From assembly GCA_028713795.1 (NCBI GenBank), contig JAQTNP010000001.1:1-28440 (forward strand): a DNA stretch of 28,440 nt, given 5' to 3'. Made by a program: the position numbers and the translations under genes. Positions 21,271-27,751 of this stretch are shown piece by piece; position 1 is the first letter of the stretch, and each line of letters begins with the position of its first letter. Below the pieces are notes generated by a model. That model worked only from the letters and a program-made list of their open reading frames with translations. It searched no databases and was not told where the DNA came from. This DNA is from Minisyncoccota bacterium. Its GTDB lineage: Bacteria > Patescibacteriota > Minisyncoccia > Minisyncoccales > PEYH01.

Positions 21271-21825
21271 TTATTTTATTGGAAATCCGTAAAGTTTAAA
21301 TAGTTCTATTGCTTCTTCTTGATTTTTAGCACTGCTGACAATAGTAACTTCAAAGGGAAACATTCTTTTCACGCTTTCTGGAGAAACCTCAGGAAATACG
21401 ATGTGTTCCTTTATTCCTATCGTTAAATTGCCAGACTTGTCAATTGTTTTCTTATCTATCCCTTTAAAATCAGAGGTTCTTGGCAAAGCGATATTAATCA
21501 ATCTGGAAACAAAATCATACATTTTCTTTCCCCTCAGGGTTGTCTTGGCTCCAATCACCATTCCAGCTCTTGTCTTAAAAGAAGAAATAGAAGTCTTGGC
21601 AGTAGTGAATACTGGTTTCTGCCCAATAATCAAGGATAAATCATCGGCAAACTCTTGAGCTATTTTGTCTCTTTCTGTCTTTGATTTTGCAGCAACCAGC
21701 TTGCCAAAACCAACATTAACTACAACCTTTTTAATCTTAGGCACAGCCATTACATTCTTATACCCCATTTTCTTTACCATCTCGGGCACAATTACCTTTT
21801 TGTATAATTCTTGTAAAGTTTCCAT
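21271..21825 (-). CDS. rplE: 50S ribosomal protein L5
   Basis: 5S rRNA-binding protein that also bridges to S13. Landmarks are VPKIKKVVVNVGFG, GQKPVFTTAKTSISSFKTRAG in part, GAKTTLRGKKMYDF and RTSDFKGI. I chose the ATG at 21825 (METLQELYKK, 184 aa), 5 nt after the rplX stop, over an upstream in-frame ATG at 21858 that lies inside rplX and gives a poor N-terminus. Confidence 0.96.
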   Translation of the reverse strand: METLQELYKKVIVPEMVKKMGYKNVMAVPKIKKVVVNVGFGKLVAAKSKTERDKIAQEFADDLSLIIGQKPVFTTAKTSISSFKTRAGMVIGAKTTLRGKKMYDFVSRLINIALPRTSDFKGIDKKTIDKSGNLTIGIKEHIVFPEVSPESVKRMFPFEVTIVSSAKNQEEAIELFKLYGFPIK

Positions 21826-21830
21826 GTCTT

Positions 21831-22148
21831 TTAAAATACTTCTTTGCACTTTTTGCAAATCCTTGATTTTCTGACCTTTGAATCAATAGCATTCCTTTTA
21901 ATATTTATCCTTGTCGCTTTACCGCATTTAGGACAAACAATCATTGCCTTGCAGGCATTAATGAGTCCCTCTTTGGCAACTATCTGACCCTTTTCCCCTT
22001 CTTTCTTAGGCTTCTGGTGTTTTTTTAACATATTCACCCCTTCAACCATAATCCTTCCTTCTTTTGGAAGCACTCTTAAAACCTTGGCTTTTCTGCCTTT
22101 ATCATCTCCTGAAATTATCATTACAATGTCGTCTTTTTTGATATTCAT
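21831..22148 (-). CDS. rplX: 50S ribosomal protein L24 with zinc-ribbon C-terminus
   Basis: Assembly initiator for the 50S. It has an N-terminal KOW motif (DIVMIISGDDKGRKAKVLRV), the EGVNMLKKHQKP block and a C-terminal part with two CxxC pairs (VCPKCGK and ICKKCKE) that can hold zinc. I chose the ATG at 22148 (MNIKKDD, 105 aa), which lies 4 nt after the rplN stop; the longer frame from 22190 overlaps rplN and adds unrelated residues. Confidence 0.96.
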   Translation of the reverse strand: MNIKKDDIVMIISGDDKGRKAKVLRVLPKEGRIMVEGVNMLKKHQKPKKEGEKGQIVAKEGLINACKAMIVCPKCGKATRINIKRNAIDSKVRKSRICKKCKEVF

Positions 22149-22152
22149 GCTT

Positions 22153-22524
22153 TTAAATGATTTCTGATGCCAAAGCAACAATTCCATCAAAACCTTTTTC
22201 CCTTATCTCTCTTGGAATAGGCCCGAAGACTCTTCCTCCTTTTGGATTTTTTGTTTGGGCATCAAGAATAATTATGGCGTTCTCATCAAATCTGATATAT
22301 GATCCGTCTTTTCTTCTAAAAGGCCTTCTCTGTCTTACAATTACAGCTCTGGTAACCTCATGATTCTTTACAATTTTTCTTGGTTCGGCTTTTTTAACTA
22401 CAACAACGATAATATCGCCCAATTGAGCTGTTCTTTTTCTGCTTCCGCCCAATACCTTAATACACTGGGCAATCTTTGCTCCGGTATTGTCGGCAACCTT
22501 TAGCATTGTTCTCAATTGAATCAT
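22153..22524 (-). CDS. rplN: 50S ribosomal protein L14
   Basis: Part of an intersubunit bridge on the 50S and binding site for silencing factor RsfS. Sequence is highly conserved: MIQLRTMLKVADNTGAKIAQ at the start, then VKKAEPRKIVKN, RRPFRRKDGSYIRFDENAII and the ending FGPIPREIREKGFDGIVALA. The 123-aa length is exact for the family. It is 1 nt after rpsQ. Confidence 0.98.
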   Translation of the reverse strand: MIQLRTMLKVADNTGAKIAQCIKVLGGSRKRTAQLGDIIVVVVKKAEPRKIVKNHEVTRAVIVRQRRPFRRKDGSYIRFDENAIIILDAQTKNPKGGRVFGPIPREIREKGFDGIVALASEII

Positions 22525-22525
22525 A

Positions 22526-22783
22526 TTATTCTTCTGCTTTTATTTGTTGGGCTATCCTTTCTACAACTCTCCACTTTTTATCCTTTGAAATCGGTTTGCA
22601 TTCTTCAATCACTGCAGTATCTCCGATATTGCATTCATTCTTTTCATCGTGAGCTTTATATCTCATATGGGATTTGTATCTCATTTGAAGCTTTTGATGA
22701 AGTTTTACAGATTCAACCTCAACAACAATCGTCTTCTGCATTTTGTTTGATACTACTCGACCTGTTAATCTTCTTTTTGCCAT
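22526..22783 (-). CDS. rpsQ: 30S ribosomal protein S17
   Basis: OB-fold protein of the 30S body that binds 16S rRNA early. It shows LTGRVVSNKMQKTIVVEVE at the N-terminus, HMRYKAHDEKNECNIGDTAV in the middle and EECKPISKDKKWRVVE near the end. The 85-aa length is standard. It is 1 nt after rpmC. Confidence 0.96.
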   Translation of the reverse strand: MAKRRLTGRVVSNKMQKTIVVEVESVKLHQKLQMRYKSHMRYKAHDEKNECNIGDTAVIEECKPISKDKKWRVVERIAQQIKAEE

Positions 22784-22784
22784 A

Positions 22785-22970
22785 TTATTTATTTAATTTC
22801 TTTAATGTCATAATCCTGGCTATTGTTTTCCTTATCTCTCCCATTTTCTTTACATTCTTAACCTTAGCCGAGGCCAAATCAAAATGCAATTGCCTCAACT
22901 CTTCCCTTAATTGGGTTTCCATTCTTTTCAATTCTTCAGCTGACCTTTTCTTTAATTCTTTAATTTCCAT
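22785..22970 (-). CDS. rpmC: 50S ribosomal protein L29
   Basis: Small two-helix protein at the exit of the peptide tunnel, near the docking site for trigger factor and SRP. The 61-aa sequence has ELKKRSAEELKRMETQLREEL then LHFDLASAKVKN and the RKTIARIMTL helix. It lies between rplP and rpsQ with 1-nt gaps on both sides, the standard order. Confidence 0.95.
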   Translation of the reverse strand: MEIKELKKRSAEELKRMETQLREELRQLHFDLASAKVKNVKKMGEIRKTIARIMTLKKLNK

Positions 22971-22971
22971 A

Positions 22972-23376
22972 TTATTCTTTGATGAATTTCATTTTAATTG
23001 GAATCTTGGCAGAGGCCTTTTTAAATGCCTCTCTTGCCATAGTCTCATCCAGGCCTGCCAATTCAAAAATTATCCTTCCCGGCTTGATCGGAAAAACATA
23101 GTGATCCACTGCACCCTTTCCTCCTCCCAATGGCGCTTCTACCCCCTTACTAGTTACCGGCTTATCAGGAAATACCCTGATCCATAATTTCCCTCCTTTT
23201 TTCAAATATCTGATAATAGCTCTTCTGGCAGCTTCAATCTGTTTTGCAGTAATCCATTTGGTCCCCATGGCTTTCAAGCCATAGGTGCCAAAAGCCAACT
23301 CAGTCCCGCGGCTTTCAACCCCCTTGCTGGTTCCTTTCTGCATCTTTCTGTATTTTACTTTCTTTGGCGCAAACAT
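22972..23376 (-). CDS. rplP: 50S ribosomal protein L16
   Basis: Late-assembly 50S protein near the A-site tRNA. It has the N-terminal PKKVKYRKMQKG, FGTYGLKAMGTKWITAKQIEAARRA in parts, KLWIRVFPDKPVTSKG and GAVDHYVFPIKPGRIIFEL. The 134-aa length matches the family. The gene is 2 nt after rpsC and 1 nt before rpmC. Confidence 0.97.
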   Translation of the reverse strand: MFAPKKVKYRKMQKGTSKGVESRGTELAFGTYGLKAMGTKWITAKQIEAARRAIIRYLKKGGKLWIRVFPDKPVTSKGVEAPLGGGKGAVDHYVFPIKPGRIIFELAGLDETMAREAFKKASAKIPIKMKFIKE

Positions 23377-23378
23377 GT

Positions 23379-24059
23379 TTATTCTTTAATATTTTCTTCT
23401 TTATCAATAAATTTATCGCCTTTGTAAATCCAGGTCTTTACACCAATAATTCCATAGCTGCAATGGGCCTGGGCAAAACCATAGTCAATATCTGCTCTTA
23501 ATGTCTGTTTTGGAAGCCTTCCTTTTTTCAACCATTCTCTACGAGAAATAGTAACGCCATTCAATCTTCCAGAAACTTCAATCTTAATTCCTTGCGCTTC
23601 TTTATATCCTATTGCTTTGGCAATACCTTCCTTTATTACTTTCCTATATGGCATTCTCTTTTCTAATCTTTGGGCAACCCATTGGGATACTAAAGACGCA
23701 TTAATCCAAGGGTTTCTGATTTCTCTGATTTCCATTTTCAAATCTCTTTTCTTTACAATAACAGGACTCAATTTATCCAATTGTTTTTCTAAAGAGGCTT
23801 TTAATTCCTCTACTCCTTTGCCTCCTCTGCCGATAATCAAACCTGGCCTGGCAGTATTAATGATTACATTGACTTTTCCTGCAGATCTTTCAATTTCAAC
23901 TTTCTCAACAGCTCCGTCTTTCAATTTATTCTCCAAAAAGGTGCGAATGATAAAGTCCTCTTCAAGATATTTTTGAAGTTCTTTTTTGGCAAACCATCTA
24001 GAATCCCAGCCTACCAAATATCCTAAACGAAAACCTTTTGGATGAACCTTATGAGACAT
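23379..24059 (-). CDS. rpsC: 30S ribosomal protein S3
   Basis: Head protein at the mRNA entry channel, contributing to helicase activity. The N-terminus SHKVHPKGFRLGYLVGWDSRW is standard, the KH domain shows LIIGRGGKGVEELKASLEK at about residues 75-95, and the C-terminal domain has EVSGRLNGVTISRREW and GIIGVKTWIYKGD. The 226-aa length is normal. Its start overlaps the end of rplV by 11 nt. Confidence 0.97.
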   Translation of the reverse strand: MSHKVHPKGFRLGYLVGWDSRWFAKKELQKYLEEDFIIRTFLENKLKDGAVEKVEIERSAGKVNVIINTARPGLIIGRGGKGVEELKASLEKQLDKLSPVIVKKRDLKMEIREIRNPWINASLVSQWVAQRLEKRMPYRKVIKEGIAKAIGYKEAQGIKIEVSGRLNGVTISRREWLKKGRLPKQTLRADIDYGFAQAHCSYGIIGVKTWIYKGDKFIDKEENIKE

Positions 24060-24540
24060 TTTTCTTTGTTGTTTTCTTTTTAATTATTTTCTTTGGAACA
24101 ACTTTTTTTGTTGTTTTTCTAACAACTTTTTTCTTTTCTTCTTTCTTCTCTTCTTTTTTAACCTCAATCTTTTCTTCTTTCTTTATAATTTTCTTTTCTG
24201 TTTTTTTACCTTTTTCGTCTAAAATCACAATTATATGACTGCTTCTTTTAATAATTTCATTTGCTTGGCCTCTGGAAACTGGTCTCCATCTTTTTAATTT
24301 CGGCCCTTCATTTACAAAAATTCTGGCGATATATAAATTATCTGGGTTTAATTGAAAATTATTCTTGGCATTAGCAACTGCCGACTTAATCAATTTAGCA
24401 ATCGGCCTGGCAGATCTATTATCAACAAAAGACAATTCATCCAAAGCTCTTTGGACCATTTTCCCCCTTACCACGTCAGCAACTAATCTTACTTTCCTCG
24501 GGGCTACTCTTAAATTGCTTAATTTTGCTTTTACTTCCAT
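24049..24540 (-). CDS. rplV: 50S ribosomal protein L22 with lysine-rich C-terminal tail
   Basis: Lines the peptide exit tunnel and contacts several 23S domains. The core is residues 1-110: LSNLRVAPRKVRLVADVVRG, ALDELSFVDNRSARPIAKLI, then the FVNEGPKLKRWRPVSRGQAN hairpin region. After it comes a tail of about 50 residues, nearly all Lys, Glu, Val and Thr (KKEEKKEEKKKVVRKTTKK), absent in most bacteria. The end overlaps rpsC by 11 nt. Confidence 0.96.
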   Translation of the reverse strand: MEVKAKLSNLRVAPRKVRLVADVVRGKMVQRALDELSFVDNRSARPIAKLIKSAVANAKNNFQLNPDNLYIARIFVNEGPKLKRWRPVSRGQANEIIKRSSHIIVILDEKGKKTEKKIIKKEEKIEVKKEEKKEEKKKVVRKTTKKVVPKKIIKKKTTKKNVS

Positions 24541-24541
24541 A

Positions 24542-24865
24542 TTATTTCTTTGTTTCTGGTGCCGGAGCAGCTGCCTTCGCCTCTGCTTTTCCCTCTATCT
24601 CTCTTTGCATCTTGCCCCCATGTCTGGCAAATCTTGTTGTTGGGGCAAACTCTCCTAATTTATGCCCTATCATATCTTCAGATACTTTTACATTAATGAA
24701 CGTCTTTCCGTTGTAAACGCTGAATGTAAATCCAATCATTTCTGGAGAAAGAGTTGAACGCCTAGCCCAAGTCTTAATCGGATTAGCATCATCTGGCTTT
24801 CCTTTTTGTACTTTCTTTAAAAGGTTTGGATCAATGAATGGACCTTTTTTTAGTGATCTTGCCAT
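24542..24865 (-). CDS. rpsS: 30S ribosomal protein S19
   Basis: Head protein paired with S13 near the A site. The sequence shows ARSLKKGPFIDPNLLKKV, TWARRSTLSPEMIGFTF, VYNGKTFINVKVSEDMIGHK and EFAPTTRFARHGGK. Core length is normal; the last 20 residues (GKAEAKAAAPAPETKK) are a low-complexity tail. It is 4 nt after rplB and 1 nt before rplV. Confidence 0.97.
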   Translation of the reverse strand: MARSLKKGPFIDPNLLKKVQKGKPDDANPIKTWARRSTLSPEMIGFTFSVYNGKTFINVKVSEDMIGHKLGEFAPTTRFARHGGKMQREIEGKAEAKAAAPAPETKK

Positions 24866-24869
24866 ATGT

Positions 24870-25661
24870 TTATCTTTTTCTTGGTCTTCCTTTAATGATA
24901 AATTTATTGGTATATTTTCTCTTTCTTGTTTTTACGCCTAAGGCTGGTTTTCCCCATCTTGTCTTTGGCCCGGAGAAACCAATACCAGTTCTCCCTTCTC
25001 CGCCTCCATGCGGATGGTCAGATGTATTCATTGCCAATCCTCTAACTCTTGGCCTTCTTCTTTTTAATCTTGGGCTTCCTGCTTTTCCAATTATTGTAAA
25101 TCTGTGTTCTGGATGAGATACAGCCCCTATTGTTGCAAAGCATTGGGCATTAATCTTTCTTACTTCTTTTGAAGGCATCTGTAAATGAACATATTTGTCT
25201 TCAAGGGTAAGTATTCTCGCAGAGCTTCCAGCAGACCTTATCAGTTTCCCCGAGCTAGCCGGTTCCATCTCTACATTGTGCACTTCTGTTCCAACAGGAA
25301 TATTCTTAACCCTCATCCTGTTTCCCGGCCTTATCTCTGCTGATTCGGCAGTAATAATGGTATCTCCAATTTTAACATTATCTGGTGCCAATATGTATGC
25401 TTTTGTCTTGTCAGTATAATTAATCAAGGCAAGATATGCAGTCCTATTTGGATCATATTCTAGGGCAACAATTTTTCCAGGAATATTCAATTTCTCCTGT
25501 CCAAAATTGATAATGCGATAATTTCTTTTCACTCCGCCTCCTCTGTGTCTGACAGTAATTTTGCCAGAATTATTCCTTCCAGCCCTTTCCCTAATAGAAA
25601 CTAAAAGACTCCTTTCTGGTTTCTTTTTGGTTAATATTTTTTTAATCTTTTTCTTTTTCAT
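24870..25661 (-). CDS. rplB: 50S ribosomal protein L2
   Basis: Highly conserved 50S protein close to the peptidyl transferase centre. It shows GRNNSGKITVRHRGGGVKRN, the central GDTIITAESAEIRPGNRM, and the catalytic-region signature GLAMNTSDHPHGGGEGRTG, with the His implicated in peptidyl transfer support. I chose the ATG at 25661 (263 aa), placed one base after the rplW stop, over an ATG at 25682 inside rplW that adds seven unrelated residues. Confidence 0.97.
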   Translation of the reverse strand: MKKKKIKKILTKKKPERSLLVSIRERAGRNNSGKITVRHRGGGVKRNYRIINFGQEKLNIPGKIVALEYDPNRTAYLALINYTDKTKAYILAPDNVKIGDTIITAESAEIRPGNRMRVKNIPVGTEVHNVEMEPASSGKLIRSAGSSARILTLEDKYVHLQMPSKEVRKINAQCFATIGAVSHPEHRFTIIGKAGSPRLKRRRPRVRGLAMNTSDHPHGGGEGRTGIGFSGPKTRWGKPALGVKTRKRKYTNKFIIKGRPRKR

Positions 25662-25662
25662 G

Positions 25663-26058
25663 TTATCTTGGCAGAATCTCAATCTTCTGGCCTGCCTTTA
25701 ATGACACAATGGCTTTTTTGTATCCTGATTTTTGTCCTTTAATTCTTCCTTTTCTCCTTTCTTTTGGCCTGACATTAATGATATTTACGTTGGTAACATT
25801 TACCCTGTATATCTCTTCAATTGATTTCTTTATCTCATTCTTGTTGGAATTATCAAAAACTTTAAATACAAACTGATTCTTTCCTTCCAAAAATCCTGCT
25901 TTTTCTGTAATGTGTGGAGATTTTACAGATCTCCAACCCTGTTTGATAAAGTCAGATTTAATCGGTTTTAATTTTTTCTCTTCAACCTTAACAACAGGTT
26001 TTTCCTTTACAACCTCTTTCTCTGCTTTCTTTTCAGTTTTTCTAAACAATGCGCTCAT
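25663..26058 (-). CDS. rplW: 50S ribosomal protein L23 with charged N-terminal extension
   Basis: Tunnel-exit protein and docking point for trigger factor and SRP. The family core starts near residue 37 (DFIKQGWRSVKSPHITEKA) and includes QFVFKVFDNSNKNEIKKSIE and VNIINVRPKERRKGRIKGQK. The first 35 residues are a Lys/Glu/Val-rich extension (KTEKKAEKEVVKEKPVVK) not found in most bacteria. It overlaps rplD by 4 nt (ATGA). Confidence 0.95.
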   Translation of the reverse strand: MSALFRKTEKKAEKEVVKEKPVVKVEEKKLKPIKSDFIKQGWRSVKSPHITEKAGFLEGKNQFVFKVFDNSNKNEIKKSIEEIYRVNVTNVNIINVRPKERRKGRIKGQKSGYKKAIVSLKAGQKIEILPR

Positions 26059-26696
26059 TTTTTAATAATTAACTTTTCTAATTCTTTAATGCTTTCTTTT
26101 AAAAATACCAAATTAGTATATTTCACCACATCAGCGGCATTTAAATCTTTTGCTGTTAAAACATCTATCTTTTTAATATTTCTAAATGCTAATTTAATTG
26201 ATTTGTCATTTGAAGGCATTACTATTAACGTGCTTCCCGTTTTTTTTGCCGCCTTCAATATTGTATTAATAGCTTTAGAGGCCTCTTTTGTTTTTCCGTC
26301 TTTAATTTCTAATTTATCTAAAATCAATACTTCGTTATCCTTTAGTTTGCCTGATAAGACAGCAAATAATGCTGCTTTCTTAATTTTTGGAGAAAGATTC
26401 TTTTTGTAATTCTTGTCATTTCTCGGTCCAAATGTGACTCCTCCGTGCCTCCACAAAGGAGACCTATTAGAACCATGCCTGGCTCTTCCTGTTCCTTTCT
26501 GCTTCCAGGGCTTCCTTCCTCCCCCGCTTACTTCAGATCTGTCCTTTGTATGAGCAATATTCTGCCTTTTATTAGATAAAATTCCGTAAACAACCTGCCT
26601 TATCAAATCAACATTAACATCCCTTCCAAATATTTCTTTTGGCATTTGAGTCTTTGCAGTTTCTTTTCCCTCTGAATTGTATGTATCTGCTAACAT
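26055..26696 (-). CDS. rplD: 50S ribosomal protein L4
   Basis: Tunnel-constriction protein and, in E. coli, the repressor of the S10 operon. Landmarks are the RQNIAHTKDRSEVSGGGRKPW loop entering the tunnel, KQKGTGRARHGSNRSPLWRH and GVTFGPRNDKNYKKNLSPK. The 213-aa length is normal. It is 1 nt after rplC and overlaps rplW by 4 nt. If L4 autoregulates here, the structured leader before rplC is a candidate site. Confidence 0.96.
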   Translation of the reverse strand: MLADTYNSEGKETAKTQMPKEIFGRDVNVDLIRQVVYGILSNKRQNIAHTKDRSEVSGGGRKPWKQKGTGRARHGSNRSPLWRHGGVTFGPRNDKNYKKNLSPKIKKAALFAVLSGKLKDNEVLILDKLEIKDGKTKEASKAINTILKAAKKTGSTLIVMPSNDKSIKLAFRNIKKIDVLTAKDLNAADVVKYTNLVFLKESIKELEKLIIKK

Positions 26697-26697
26697 A

Positions 26698-27282
26698 TTA
26701 TTTCTTAATCTCTAAGAGTATCCCTTTTCTGCCAGGAATCGCTCCTTTGATTGCAATTATATTTTTTTCATTATCCAATTCAACAATCCTTGCTGTCTTT
26801 ACAGTGCATTGCCCTCCCCCCATCCTTCCAGGCATTTTCTTTCCCTTGATTACGTGAGAAGGAAATGATGCTCCAACAGAACCAATTGTTCTTTCTTCAT
26901 GCTTGGCTCCGTGACTTTTCTTTCTTCCATGAAATCCCCATCTTTTTACTCCCCCTTGAAATCCTTTTCCTTTTGCTTTTCCCGTAACTTTTACAATATC
27001 TCCCAAAGCAAAGGAAGAAATATTTATTTCATCTCCGACCTTGGATTCTAAAGTAATATTCTTAAACTCTCTTAAATATCTGTATGGCTTATCCTGCAAT
27101 GGTTTTTTAATGTTCTTTGTTTTTTTCTCAAAGCCAATCTGAACTGCATCATATCCATCTTTTTCTTTTGTCTTCACCTGCGTTATAAAGCATGGACCAG
27201 CTTCAATTAGGGTTACAGGAGTAATCCTGTCCTCTTTCCAGATCTGCGTCATTCCTATTTTTTTTCCTAATATGATTGGCAT
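26698..27282 (-). CDS. rplC: 50S ribosomal protein L3
   Basis: Early-assembly 50S protein reaching the peptidyl transferase centre. It has ILGKKIGMTQIW at the start, VTGKAKGKGFQGGVKRWGFHG, HGAKHEERTIGSVGASF and KGKKMPGRMGGGQCTVK. I chose the ATG at 27282 (MPIILGKK, 194 aa); the longer frame begins with a TTG at 27291 that would fall in the foot of the leader hairpin. It follows a 95-nt gap, the only long gap within the S10 operon. Confidence 0.96.
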   Translation of the reverse strand: MPIILGKKIGMTQIWKEDRITPVTLIEAGPCFITQVKTKEKDGYDAVQIGFEKKTKNIKKPLQDKPYRYLREFKNITLESKVGDEINISSFALGDIVKVTGKAKGKGFQGGVKRWGFHGRKKSHGAKHEERTIGSVGASFPSHVIKGKKMPGRMGGGQCTVKTARIVELDNEKNIIAIKGAIPGRKGILLEIKK

Positions 27283-27377
27283 TTTTTTCAAGCAAACACC
27301 GGGATTTCCAGCCCGGTATTGCTAACATCTAACAATAAAGCTGGCTGTTTTCTATTAATTATCTTGGCATAAGTTAA
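27283..27377 (-). promoter_or_regulatory. Structured leader between rpsJ and rplC
   Basis: On the minus strand an 11-bp hairpin (27291-27323) forms from AGCAA and TTGCT at its base and ACCGGG and CCCGGT at its top, with an 8-nt loop CTGGAAAT. It ends about 8 nt before the rplC ATG. The loop-side GCTGG (27308-27312) can pair with an upstream CCAGC (27340-27344), giving a possible pseudoknot or alternative fold. No T tract follows the hairpin, so it is not a terminator; control of rplC translation is a reasonable guess. Confidence 0.5.
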
Positions 27378-27716
27378 TTACATTTTTATCTGCACGTCTA
27401 CCCCGCTAGACAATGTCAAATTGGTAAGCGCCTCTATCAGTTTTTGGTTGGGATTCAATATATCTATCAGTCTTTTATGAACCCTTACCTCAAACTGTTC
27501 TCTAGCGTCTTTATGAACAAAGCTTGAGCGATTCACGGTATAACGATGGATTTCTGTTGGTAAAGGAACTGGTCCTGATACTTCTGCTCCATGTCTTAAT
27601 ACCGTATCTATTATCTGTTTTGAGCTTTTATCCAGCACTTTGAAATCGTAAGCTCTAAGCTTTATCCTTATCCTTGGCTTTACAGCTTCTGTTTCTTTCT
27701 TTTTTGACACTGCCAT
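27378..27716 (-). CDS. rpsJ: 30S ribosomal protein S10
   Basis: Head protein of the 30S and, as NusE, an antitermination partner of NusB/NusG. The sequence has RIRIKLRAYDFKVLDKSSKQI, GPVPLPTEIHRYTVNRSSFVHKD in pieces, and REQFEVRVHKRLIDILNPNQ. The 112-aa length includes a short charged N-terminal addition (SKKKETEAVKP). It begins 33 nt after tuf behind a weak hairpin and heads the S10 operon. Confidence 0.97.
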   Translation of the reverse strand: MAVSKKKETEAVKPRIRIKLRAYDFKVLDKSSKQIIDTVLRHGAEVSGPVPLPTEIHRYTVNRSSFVHKDAREQFEVRVHKRLIDILNPNQKLIEALTNLTLSSGVDVQIKM

Positions 27717-27720
27717 TTTA

Positions 27721-27751
27721 TTAAGTTAAAACAAGGCAAATTTATTGCCTT
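27721..27751 (-). terminator. Hairpin after tuf (weak terminator or attenuator)
   Basis: On the minus strand AAGGCAA (27745-27751) and TTGCCTT (27733-27739) form a perfect 7-bp stem around TAAAT, followed by GTTTTAACTT. The stem overlaps the tuf stop codon. The U tract is broken, so partial read-through into rpsJ is likely. Confidence 0.45.

Noticed and set aside
22516..23187. Long plus-strand open frame of 223 codons
   Set aside because: It is antisense to rpsQ, rpmC and rplP, which are all unmistakable; it has no motif and is a composition shadow.
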